Shown here piece by piece: positions 27,201-39,200 of a stretch of 64,000 nucleotides of DNA; the first letter of the stretch is position 1, and every line of letters starts with the position of its first letter. Where the stretch lies: contig VWZS01002843.1 in assembly GCA_013397075.1 (NCBI GenBank), positions 575,501-639,500 on the forward strand, given 5' to 3'. The notes below the pieces were generated by a model. That model worked only from the letters and a program-made list of their open reading frames with translations. It was not told the origin of the DNA and did no database searches. Origin of the DNA: Rhabdornis inornatus. Taxonomy: Eukaryota > Chordata > Aves > Passeriformes > Rhabdornithidae. Position numbers and translations under genes: made by a program.

Positions 27201-30200
27201 GGCAACTATGAATATTTGCCTTAATTAAGTCCTTAATTAGGTCATAGTATTTAGTCAGTGCAAGCAGTAAATTTGTGGTTAAATTATATTAGTAAAAGTT
27301 GTGTCAGGCAGTTCAAAGTGCAAAGCAGCTGTAAGGTGATGGTCACTCAGCCCCTTGACTAGTTGCAGGTTGAACCCAGGTTGTAAACTTCCTTGAATGC
27401 TGGGGATTTTTGATAGAGCAAAACACTCTTTAGAAGGATGTAAGGTAATCAGGGAAATGTTCAGATGTGCAAATTCATATATTTCTGTTGGAACCAAATG
27501 AGAATTCGACGGCTTTTATGACTTTGAAAAGTTTCCCACTGAGAGATGATCTCAATGTCTTTCCTCCTGTGTATTTCTAAGAAAATCCAGAATGGTCTAA
27601 AAGGATCTGGATTGCACATTTCTAGTCAGAAATATGCGAGTGAAAAAGTATTTGTAACAAAACAAGATGAAAAGTCTCTTCAGACAGGTTTAGGCCTGTG
27701 TATCATGTAAGAGCTATCTTAAGGGGTGACAGTTTACTGACACAATTCTTCTTGTCTTTTTTCATAAAAATATACATAAAGAATATGTAATTCTTTGATA
27801 ATTAAAGCACAATTTTTTGGTACAATGTATAAAGAAAGGCTCTATTTTTAAATCTGTATCAGCTTGCTTATTATTTTTAGCTCTTCCAGACAGTGAAGAA
27901 CAATATGAATTCTGTGTTTGCATGCAGCATGTTAGCTGTCATCCATGCACAAAGGAAGAAAAAGTTCCAGAGGTGATTAAGTAGAGTCCAAGGACACTCA
28001 GTCTTGCAATGATATCCAAGCAATTTCACATCTTCCAGAAGAGTTTCTTAGTTGGTTGTAACAAGAATGTAAGCAAAAGAGTTGGATCAAGCATTACCAT
28101 AGAGCAAATGCAAAAGCATATTTGAAAAATTTCTAAAGTCTTCCTTTGTAGCTGTGTTGTTTATGTACTAAAAAAACCTGAACAAAAATGATGAGTCAGA
28201 ATTGAGGGGGTTACGTTTTATCAGTTTGAAGGACAAAGATAAAACTTGAAGGGATGTATGCTCAGCTGAAAACAACTGAAACGTGGTTTTGCACTTCATC
28301 TGTAATTTGCAAAAAGAGAGAATTTGCTTGAGTCACAGTATTTATTTCAAGTTCTGCCTTCCCTTTCTCTTGCCTTCGGCTTGCCTGTGTGATGCTGCTG
28401 TTCATGATCACTAACCCTAATATACAATTCTGGTTTTTATAGGTTCTCAACCTAGTGCAGTCCTATGTCACGCTGAGAGTCCCTTTGTACGTCTCTTACG
28501 TTTTCCACTCTCCTGTGGGTGTCGGAGGCTGGCAGCATTTCGACCTGCAGTCAGAGCTCCGGCTGACTTTTGTGTATGACACTGCCATCCTGTGGAAGGA
28601 TGGGATTGGTAGCCCACCTGAAGCAGAGCTCCAAGGTGAGTGTTCGTTTTTTGGCATAGAACTCATGCTCTGTTACTAGAGTTTGCACGCAGTAGGATGG
28701 TTTTTCAATCATTCCAATACTAAAAACAAATTTTAAAATATCATTTACTGTCAATTGCAATCTGTCATTTCCTAGCACTCACAGGTGTCTGCTGGAGTGT
28801 TTATGAAAATCGTGTAAAGTTGACATCAGCTCTTTTACTGCAAAGAAAGACAATTGTATTGCTATATTAGAAGTACATGTGCAAAATTTAAAACATTTAT
28901 ATCTGCTCAGAACTTCAGGGTACATTATGTAAACCAAATTCTGTTAGCACACAAGATGTTTGCACTTTAATGAAAATAATTTAAGCTTTTCTGTGATACC
29001 ATTTTTTTCTCACTATGAGTGGCCAGTTTCAGAAATTTTGATATTTTGAAAATGTTATGAGGCACTCAAAAGAAACAGAACTATGTAATGGGGAGCTGTC
29101 CTCTGTGTGAGTAGTAAACTCTGAGACATTCCAGTATATGTTAGATACTGTCAGTAAATGTTTGGGAGTATAACTGGTCAACAAGTCAAAAACTATCATT
29201 GCAGAATTTATCTTTTAAAAAAGTTAATTTACTTTTTACAAATAATCATATACAGATGTATGTGCAAGATTAAAATATACAGTTATATCTGTGTGGTGCA
29301 TTGTTCTTTTTATGCAAATTTACTTAATATTTCCCAGCATTACGCTTCAGGTGTTTCCTATCTCTCTCAGCCTAAGGTAGGATACAGGTACCAGCTGTAA
29401 TATGTACATACACAATTTCAGGGCTTCTGGGAACCTAAAATCACTTTTTCCTTCTGCTAACTCTGTATATGAACTACAGAAATCATTGCTATGCCATTTG
29501 TGTCCTTAAGTTAAGAGCAGGAAATGAGGAGCAGCAAGGGAAATCTGCAGTGCATGAAGAATGAAGCACATGTCATGCCATGCCTAAAGAATAAGCCACA
29601 TGCCACAAATCATGTGATGTGCTAGACACCAAATAACCAGATCTAATCCTCTGTCTCAGCAGTTATGTGGTGCATCTATGCCACCATTTCCCATCTTTAA
29701 TTTTTTTATTTCTCTGTTGAAGAAGCTGGTGGCCACATCTTTGGAGGTGCTGAGCATTGTCAGTTCCCTTTGAAAACAACCAGTATAAAACAACCCCCAA
29801 CATATCCCAGTCTCATTTGGGTAGTATTTTTGCAGCAGTTGTTTTTCTGGGCAGGGAGGGGTTAACTAGTTTCCAGTTTCTTCCATACCTCTCAATTCAT
29901 ATAATTGTCCTACATAAATTCTAAGTAACACTGTAAAGCAGTCAAGGTCTTCTAAAGCCCTAATTCATACCTGAATATATAGTTATTTCAGTTGTACCAA
30001 GAAATATGATTGGTACAGATGACTTTGTACAGGTGGCATACATTCACACTGGTGTGTTAGATTTCCAGCACATTCAGGGGGACCATTCCTGTTTCCTTTG
30101 TTTTTCCTGGCAAGCAGAGTGGTGGTACCTCACTGGCTGTTTGTAAGGGAGCACTGGAGGAAATGCCTGAACTCTAAAGCTTTGCAGAAATGCAGAGAAA

Positions 30201-33200
30201 AAGAGTCTTGGCTGCCAGCTACAAAAATAAACCACTTTTGATGTGTAAACAGGATCTTGTAATCTGAAATTAGGATATGTAAGACCTGACTTTTGTGCCA
30301 AATTCATGCCAAAAATTGCCAGCAACACAAAGCCTATCAGAAGAAATTTCACAGATTGCAACACCCCAGAGCAGATTGCTGTGGAAGTCACAACCAGCTG
30401 CTCCAACTAATGCTGATGGTTGCTGCCTTGGCACAGTAGGCAGGGAGGCAATGATAAAGGGTATCTCTGGAGAGCTTTCAGTGGTAGGAGTCAGCTTGAA
30501 TACTTGGTGAAAACAAAAGTCTTCTTTCTGCAGATCCCCCTGGCAGCTGACCATGCTGTCTGAACCCAAGCACAGACTGCTGTTTGGATTTTCCTCAGCC
30601 TACTAGAGCAGCTGTGTGGGTCCATGGTAACAAGCAAAAGCTTGGCTTTGCAGGGCAGCTCCCTATATGCTTTGGAAGCTGCATCACGTCCTGAAAACTC
30701 AAGGCTTTGCTGTCTAAATTCTTGTTTGAGAAGAATCTGGAGTCAACCCAAAAAGTACCAGAGGGCCTCCCCAAACATGTGACATGGCAAGGGTAGATGA
30801 AAGTGGGTGTGATGTTTCACAGGAGTGTGATTTCTTTGTCACCTGCAGGTGGAACACACTTGTTAATTGGTTTTTGCTGGCAGGTTCCCTGTTCCCGACC
30901 AGCATGCGCATCAGTGAGGAGGGGCGCTTGGTCGTCAACTTCAAGACTGAAGCCCGGTTTCATGGTCTGTTTGTTATGTCCCATCCTGGTACGTGTAACC
31001 TACCCTTCAGCAGTACTACAGAAATAAAGACACCCTTCCCATATTTCATGCTATTCTTTTTTTTTTCCTATTTCTGCTTTTGATAGCTGAGGTTTTTTTA
31101 TATACTATGCTCTTCAGATACAGATTTTTCCTCTGCTTGAGATTTTTTACTTGTCATTGATGACTGTATTCAGGTTGTCAAACTCGTTGAAATATACATT
31201 CATCTGATGAATAGTTCCACTTGATCAAGAGCCTGATCTATGAAGGATGAAGATCTAAGCCATTGTGTCCATTAGGGATCTATAGATACATGTTTTTAAC
31301 CCCAGAGTTATAATTTATTTATATTGCCCTAGGAACTTAGCATTAAAATTTCTTTTCTAACTTGAAGCTTTTCTAAGATATTTAGACCTTTTTCAGAGAG
31401 CAAGAAAAAGTCTTGTGAGGGCCTTGTATCACTGTGTTGATATAACACTCTCACTGACATTCAATTAATCGTTGCTGAGGACCTGTTCCTGCAATTTAAT
31501 CTGTTTAAACGCCACTGCCTTTATTCAGAATAATTACAGGTGTAAGACTCGGTCTACAGACATAAACCTGAGCATGAATGCCAGCCATGAAAAAGAATAT
31601 CTAACTAAATTAAATCTACTGAACAACAGCGAGAAGAGAAAAAAACAATAGGAAATCTCTGCTAGTTTAACTCAGGTGTTTTTTAACCCATAAAACTCCT
31701 TCATGGTGCTTCTACTTTTTCTCAGCTGTCCTCTAGTGTATTTGAGAGAAAATACACAGAGAGAAAAGGCAGAGAGAAAAGTGTTCAGTTACTAAGAGAA
31801 ATTATGTTGTGTTTCCCTGGGCTGACATTCCAAGTTTAAAACAGGAGGGATTATAGATCTCTGCCACTCCACTCTCACTATTTTGACTGTTACTTAAATT
31901 TATTCTTTGCACAGTTCTCATTGTGTAGCCCAAAAGAAGCTGCTGAATAGACACTTGAACTAGAATCAAGGAGGCCCAGCTGAGCTGACTGTAACTGATT
32001 TTAGTTTCAGTTAACAAAACCCAGTGCCCTGTAAAGGTATTAACATCAGCTATGGCGTTATGGTTTATGAATTATTGGGAATGTTTTTCAGCCTGTGAGA
32101 GTTTGCAGTGAAACACTAAAGGTGACAAATCTGTCTCTTTGGCATGTTTCTAGCTTCATCTCTAACTTCCATGGTTATGTCAGCTGACCACCCGGGCCTC
32201 ACCTTTAGCCTCAGCCTCGTCCGAAGTGAGCCAACCTACAACCTGCCAGTCCAGCAGTGGAGCTTCGTGTCAGACTTTGCGGTAAAACCTCCGCCCTCAC
32301 TAACTCTTCCCCTGCCCAGCCTGTTAGTTGGGATGTTGGTGGTACAGCTGCCTCTCTCTCTGTGTCCAGGTTCGAGACTATTCTGGAACGTACACAGTCA
32401 AGCTGATAGCCTGCACCACTGCCCCACATCAGGAGTACAGCCTGCCAGTGATCTGCAATCCTAGAGAGCCCATCACTTTTGCCCTGGACATCCGATTCCA
32501 GCAGGTACCATTCCAATGACATCTTCTTCATGTTTCCTTTCTAATCTGATTCCCATTTGTTGGTCTTGTAATAATAGTACTAGAAACTGAATTTACTTGC
32601 TTATAAACAAGGCATTCCTAAATTGGTGAGAGTGCACATACTCCTGCTAAATAACCATTGGTTTAGGGGAGAGTTACTGTGATGCAATAGTAGCATTTGG
32701 GATTTTTTTTTTCCTGTTAACTGTAGTAAATAGTTTTATCGGGTAATTAAGAAAATATAGAACTATTATCAGAAGGTTTTCATCTCACACAAAATCAGAG
32801 TTAGGTCTCTGGTATTAAAAGTGGAACCTCCAGAAGAAGATTCATTCAGTCCTAAGGTAGAACTTTATTCACTGGCTGTAGAGGGAGGTGTAGATAGGCA
32901 ACACTGGTAAAATTCTTACCTTTAAAACTCACAAAAGTGGCCAAAACAAATCCAGTCCATAGCAATATGGATCATATGGAAACATATGGTGACAGGCAAA
33001 CAGCATACCTTTCACAAAGCCCAGCTGTGAAGCTCTGTAGCTGGAAACAAATTATGGAGAAACGGATTCTTCTGTAGAAAACATTGGTTTAAAAAAAACC
33101 TGGGGGTCATGTTGGATAGTTAAGAGAACATAAACTACCAGCTTTCCAAGTTATCAAAAGGGCTAGTGTGACCTTGGGATGTGTAAGGAGGAAGTTACAT

Positions 33201-36200
33201 AATTTCTGTTATTTGGAGCCAATACAACTAATACTGGAACAGTGTGGCTGTGGTTTCATGCTCATTAGTAGTATAGGTTATGCTATTAAATCATCTTACA
33301 GAATAAATCCGTATCAGTCAGGGGTACACAATCACTTTTCTGTTGTCTTAGCCAGAGTACACAAGGGAATGTATGCAGTCTTTATGCTTTCATCTGGCAT
33401 TATGCCACCTGTGGGAGAACAGATGACTCCTGATAGGGCATTAAGTCCTGGCAAAGAAGAGAGATGATACATGATCTGATGTGAAACCTGCCTGCTCAGA
33501 GTCAACCGCATTTCAACATTTTGGAGAAGACTGAATGGAATGGGTGAGGGGAATTTATACTAGTTCAGCACTTCAGCCTTTGTCTGGCATTTCTCATCTA
33601 CTTCTAGGGACTCTAAAGCAATTCATAGCAATGCTAAACCACAATTTGTTCCTTATCCTAGTATAAATAATAAGATGTTGATATGTCAAAGAAAGATCAA
33701 AAAATGTGCAAAAATCATTGCAAAATAGGCAAAGTAACCTAGGAAGAGACCTAACTCTTACCTGGAAGTAGCTTACAAGTAAAAGCTAAGAATTAGAACT
33801 GCCCTGGAATAAATAAATGGACACTGTAGGGGTTATTATATCAGATAAGTCTTTAATAATATGGTATATGGAAGTTTCAGGTACATCAATTCAAATAGGC
33901 ATAAGGTGCAAAGTTGCAACAACTTCATAGACTGTGGCCAGCTAAACCCCCATCACCAACAATTTTCAGACCAAGACTAGCTCTTTTTCTTGAGATACTC
34001 ATAGGTAAAAGGGGCTTGGGCTTTTTGTGGCCCATTAAAAGTTTTCCATCTGATCACAGATGAAACATTATGTCCAAAAGGAGGTCCCAAAAAAGCAGCA
34101 GTACAATAGCACAAATTCAGTAGGCAGTATGTAGCACTTTACTTCTAAGATTTTTTAGTCATTCTGCAAAACTGAATAAGCATTGGTATCCACTCTTTTA
34201 CAAACAAGAAACAACATACTGAAGGATCAGACTGAAGAATGCTAGTCCTTAAACTAGGGAACACCTGATACCTTGCACTGCATCCAGTCCTCTGGTGCCC
34301 AGTGCTAGAAAGACATGGGCCTGTTAGAGGGGGTCAGAAGAGGACCAGAAAAATGGTCAATGGGCTGCAACACCTCCCCTATGAAGAAAGGCTGAGAGAT
34401 TTGGGGTTGTTCAGCCTGAAGAAGAGACGGGCTAAGGAGACCTTATTGTGGCCTTCCAACGTATAAACAGGGCTTATAAGAAAGACAAACTTTTTACCAA
34501 GGGCTACAGTGACAGGATAGGGGGCAACTGAAAGAGGATATGTTTAGATTGGATGAAGACACTTTTTACAGTGAGGGTGGTGAGGCACTGAAACAGGTTT
34601 CTCAGAGAAGCTGTGGATGCCCCATCCCTGGCAGTGTTCAAGGCCAGGCTGGATGGGGCTCTGAGCAACCTGGTCTAGTGGAAGGTATCCGTGCCCATGG
34701 CAGAGAAGTTGGGTCAGATGATCTTTAAATGTGCCGTCCAACCCAAACCACTCTGTGACTCCCTGAAACCAGTGAGTGTAGGTGTCATAACTGGACCAAA
34801 ATTACTTTTGACTGCGAAGTCTAATGATAAAATGATAAGGCAGGACAAGAGTTGTATCCCCCAATTCTTAGTCTAATGCTCCAGCTCCCATACTGAATTA
34901 CCTTCTTGGGCTTTTTAATATGAGACTTTTCATTTACTTGGAAACTTTTTCTTCTAATTTCCTTCACAATTGTTTTCACTGGTCACAGCTGAGGAACCAT
35001 TTTAAGAATCAAGAAGAAAATGTATTTGGTGTTTCCCCACTGGTTCAACCTTTCCTTTTTTAATATGTATCATCTGTATATCTCCTTTATGCTCTCTCTT
35101 TGGCCCCTGAGGAGTGAAGTAGGCAGCCTGGAACTCTGGTGAGGGTTGTATTACCACTGTCTCACTCTGGGATTCCCTGAAAATGAACTGTATTCAACCT
35201 CCAAGCTTTTCTTTATCCCAATGCTTTGAGCATCTCCTTTCTTTCAATGTGTATGACTATTTCATGACAGAAGCCCTTCCATACTCAGGATAATTGTTGC
35301 CCTGGAATGGACCAATCTCAGGATTGCTCTGTTCCTTGAGGTACCAAGCATTACATGGGCTTTGATCCCATGGGTGATCTCCAGTGTCCCCACATCATCC
35401 ATATGCAGAGCTGATGGACATGACAAATAGGCAGAATAAATTGACAGTTACTCTTCTCACCCAGGAGATCCTCACATCCTTAAGAACTCTTATATAAATG
35501 TCTCCAATGCCCATGAAAATAATTACACTTAAAGTACTGTAGTAAATAACACAGCTGGAAAACAGTTGTGCTAATGAAGTATTTGTGGAACTACAACCAA
35601 TGGCCTGGCTTCCAGGCATTTAGAAAGAAGCATTCCAAGGGAATGGAATTTTTTATGTGGTGTTTTTTTTTTTTTCTTTGCGAAGACAGTGATGGCAGCA
35701 CTCCTTTTTCTGAAGACTAGCACTCCATTTATAAAAAGGTTTGAACTGTACGTTATTCTTGCCAGATCCTGTTGCTTTGATAGTTTTGGGATTCTATTGT
35801 GAAATGGACCCTTGTCCATGAGCCAGCAAGAATGTTTTCTTTGTTGTTTTCTTTCCTTCCTGTCCACACACTTACACATACATATACATAAATATACATA
35901 TATATGTTAGCTGTTTCTTATTTGTTTAGTGGCTTCTTGTTATTTTTTCTTTTTTCCTTTTTTTTTCGGATATATGTGTCTTCCACATGGTTTCCTCAGA
36001 TACTTGCATCCTTTTGAACTTTATGTTCCCCCAGTTCTTCTATCCACTGTATAATTTCCCTTTTATTATGCCATGTCCCTTTATAGTTTACCTTCTCTCT
36101 TTCGTTTTATGGTCCCATGAAAAACTGCTGCTGATAATATTGATTAATTTTATACTTTTCATGTAATCGAGGAAGAACCATAGATAAGTGTGTCAAATAT

Positions 36201-39200
36201 ATAAAGATAAATACTAGCATAAAAAGATGGTCAAATGGTTTGGTGCATTTTCACATGCATGATCTGATATATCCTGCAGCACATTAGAAGAACTGATACT
36301 TGCAAATAAATTCTCGGTGATGCGTGCTTTTGAATATTGGTAAAGGATCAGAAGCAGAGATGGCACTTGTGTGTAAGAATGAAAATGGGATAGAGAAAAC
36401 AGGTTGTGAGGAGTCAGAGACAAGTTTTTGAGGGAAAAATTTCCTCATGTTACCTCACACATAAGTTGCCCTGGATACGTCCTTGGCTGGGATTTGGAAA
36501 AATGTAATGGGAAGAACTAACCTAGAATACTATTAAATATCACAGAAGCAGATACTCCAAAGGTTGTTTGCATATAAAATACATAGCAATATATGTCTAG
36601 TGCCAGGAGATCTTTTTGTATTATTGCATGTAGATGTGCAGAGCTGGTAAGTAATGTACATTGGGAGAAGATCATGCTTTGTTTTAAGAGTTTAAGATCA
36701 TGCTATGTTTTTTTCATTAAAAAGTCTTGTTGAAGAGCCTTATTCCTTTGTGGTTTTAGGTCAGTGACCCAGTGGCTGCTGAGTTCAGCTTGAACACCCA
36801 GATGTTCCTCCTCTCCAAAAAGACGCTGTGGCTGTCTGATGGCTCGATGGGCTTTGGGCAAGAAAGTGACGTTGCTTTCTCAGAAGGTATAATGCTGCAC
36901 AGATCATGCACATTTAGTTTGTGTTCCACACTATCAGGATCCTGTTGCTGTCAAAACAAGATAGGAGTAAGGGTTTGTGCTTGTTGCACTGAGCTTCTTG
37001 ACAAGGCTTTTTTAGCTCAGCCTCAGTGCTGTGCTAAATGCTCAAGTCTAACTGGATGTGAACTGTGTGCACTGTTCACAGGTGATGTCATATACGGTCG
37101 GGTGATGGTGGATCCAGTGCAGAATTTGGGTGATTCCTTCTACTGCAGCATAGAGAAGGTTTTCCTGTGCACAGGAGCTGATGGATATGTACCCAAATAT
37201 AATCCATCCAACACTGAATATGGGTGCCTTGCTGATTCTCCATCCCTTCTGTACAGGTTTAAGATTGTGGTAAGTGTTCTAATTCTAAAAGGAAGCATAT
37301 ATATTTTTTATTTTTATTTCTAACTTTTATCCAAAACCCAACTGTTGTTTAAAATGTTCTAAACAGCACCAAATTTTTGACTCGAGCTCCAGGCTAACAT
37401 GAACTGACAGAGGCCTTTTTCTTGCCTTTTTCCCTCCTGGTTTTATTCTGTAACTTTCTGGGAACTGCATTCATTAAGAGTTTAACCTAAGTTAGAATTC
37501 CAAGACAGACTTTGTGTTTTCTATATCCATGGACCATAGAGAGAATTTTAGGAGACATGCAAGTGAAGGATTGGAATTTGTTTCGTATTTAGCCCCCCAA
37601 AATCTAGGGTATACTGAAAAGTTAGTCATCCAGGGTGCCTCTGTAGTCCATAGGGAAAGAGAAATACCTCTGAAGTTGGCTTGGATGATCTAATTTACTT
37701 CCTGGAAATAACCAGAAACCTGATGCCCAACTTTTAGAGTTAACTTTAAGAAAGATGATTATATAATAAGCTAAACAAATTTATATGACTGTCTGTTAAT
37801 GAAATGAAACGTAGCTTCTTTAGACTAGGAAGTAGACTTCTTACTTTCATTTCAGACCACATTTATGTATGCATTTTTTAAAGAAGTGTAGCTATGGTTG
37901 TTCTCTAGTGTTTTCCCCTTTTATTCCAGAAAGGCAAGAGATTAAATAGAAGTTAGTACAAGTCAGATGGGACCACAACTGCTTCTCATGTCTTTTCTGT
38001 TGTATTAATATTTCCCTAGACTGCATAAAATAGCATGTTTAAAGTACAAAATTTATACATTGCAAGTAAATACTAAAACTGTTTTTTCTCAAAGAAATAA
38101 ATCTATGTTTTACAAACTTTTTTCCCCCTCCATGCAGGACAAAGCTCAGCCAGAGACACAAGCCACAAGCTTTGGAAATGTACTTTTTAATGCAAAACTT
38201 GCAATAGACGATCCTGAAGCAATTCCATTAGTTAAACAGCCAGGCTCTGATGGATTTAAAGTAGACTCAACTCCTCTGTTTCAGGTATGATTTCTGTAGC
38301 TTATTAGCAAGAGTACTGAACCAAGGAAGAAACACTTGCACAAGTGTTGTTGTTAACTGTAAGTCAAATTGAAACCAACAGAAATATTTTTTCTGATTCC
38401 AGTGACAATCAAACACAATAATAAATGCTTATAAACTTCTAGATAGAAAATCTGCAACACTTACTAAAGTGTTTCTGTAGGGATATAATTCCACAGGCTA
38501 ACCAGACGTTATGCAAATTGTTCTTGTACATTTCTTTTAAGAAGTTAATAAGATTCTTGTTGCACAGCATTGTTTTATTGCTTCCCATCTCACTTGTCAA
38601 AGACAAAAAATTAAAAATCATAAGCATTTATAGTGAACTTCATAAAATGAAGTTGATACTCAGCATTTTCTGTATAATTCTTTCCTTGCAAACTTGTACA
38701 TTGTGAAGCACTGGAAAGTGTAAAAGTTGACAGCTAAAGGGTGCAACTACTTCTTAATTATATATAATCTTTCAGCTGTGTGCACTCAGCCCTTTGATCT
38801 ATATAACCCCGCCAAACAGTTCTCTCTTCACTATTTGTCTCTAGTATTTGCAAAACTGTATGCACAACTCAAGTGTATAAATTAGTAGGAAAAAAAGGAG
38901 GAGACTGATTCTACTCCTGGCCACTTCAGTATTAAAGGTCCCATTGTAACGAGTAGAGTATTTAACAGAAAGGCTACTTAAAAGTATAAAAAGAGTTTCA
39001 AATCTGCTCCCAGGAAATGAAGTCTCATTTTTATGGCAAGAATCCATTTCCATGGATTCCAATGCCATGATTTTTGGTCCTCTTTCTGTCCAAATAAATA
39101 AGAATATGAAGAAACAAAAGTATATCCTGAAAAATACTTGGAAATATAAGAGTAAAATAGAAAATGTGTTATTTCTCAAGATAACAAAACTGGTCTGCAG

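Larger units (their letters stand above)
19067..28442 (+). other. FREM2 intron (9.4 kb)
   Basis: The protein reads straight through this junction (TDGQ then VLNLVQ), so no exon is missing. I see no nested gene on either strand. It contains a short CA repeat (23691-23706) and one CR1 fragment (26790-27069). A degenerate segment at about 25.6-25.95 kb may be a very old repeat. The rest is single-copy AT-rich sequence. Confidence 0.75.
32505..36759 (+). other. FREM2 intron (4.3 kb) with two CR1 fragments
   Basis: It contains an old, diverged CR1 piece (about 33090-33260) and a better preserved CR1 3' end (34255-34763), both in sense orientation, and a TA/CA-rich tract at 35862-35908. No coding sequence is seen. 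It ends in TTTGTGGTTTTAG. Confidence 0.8.
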
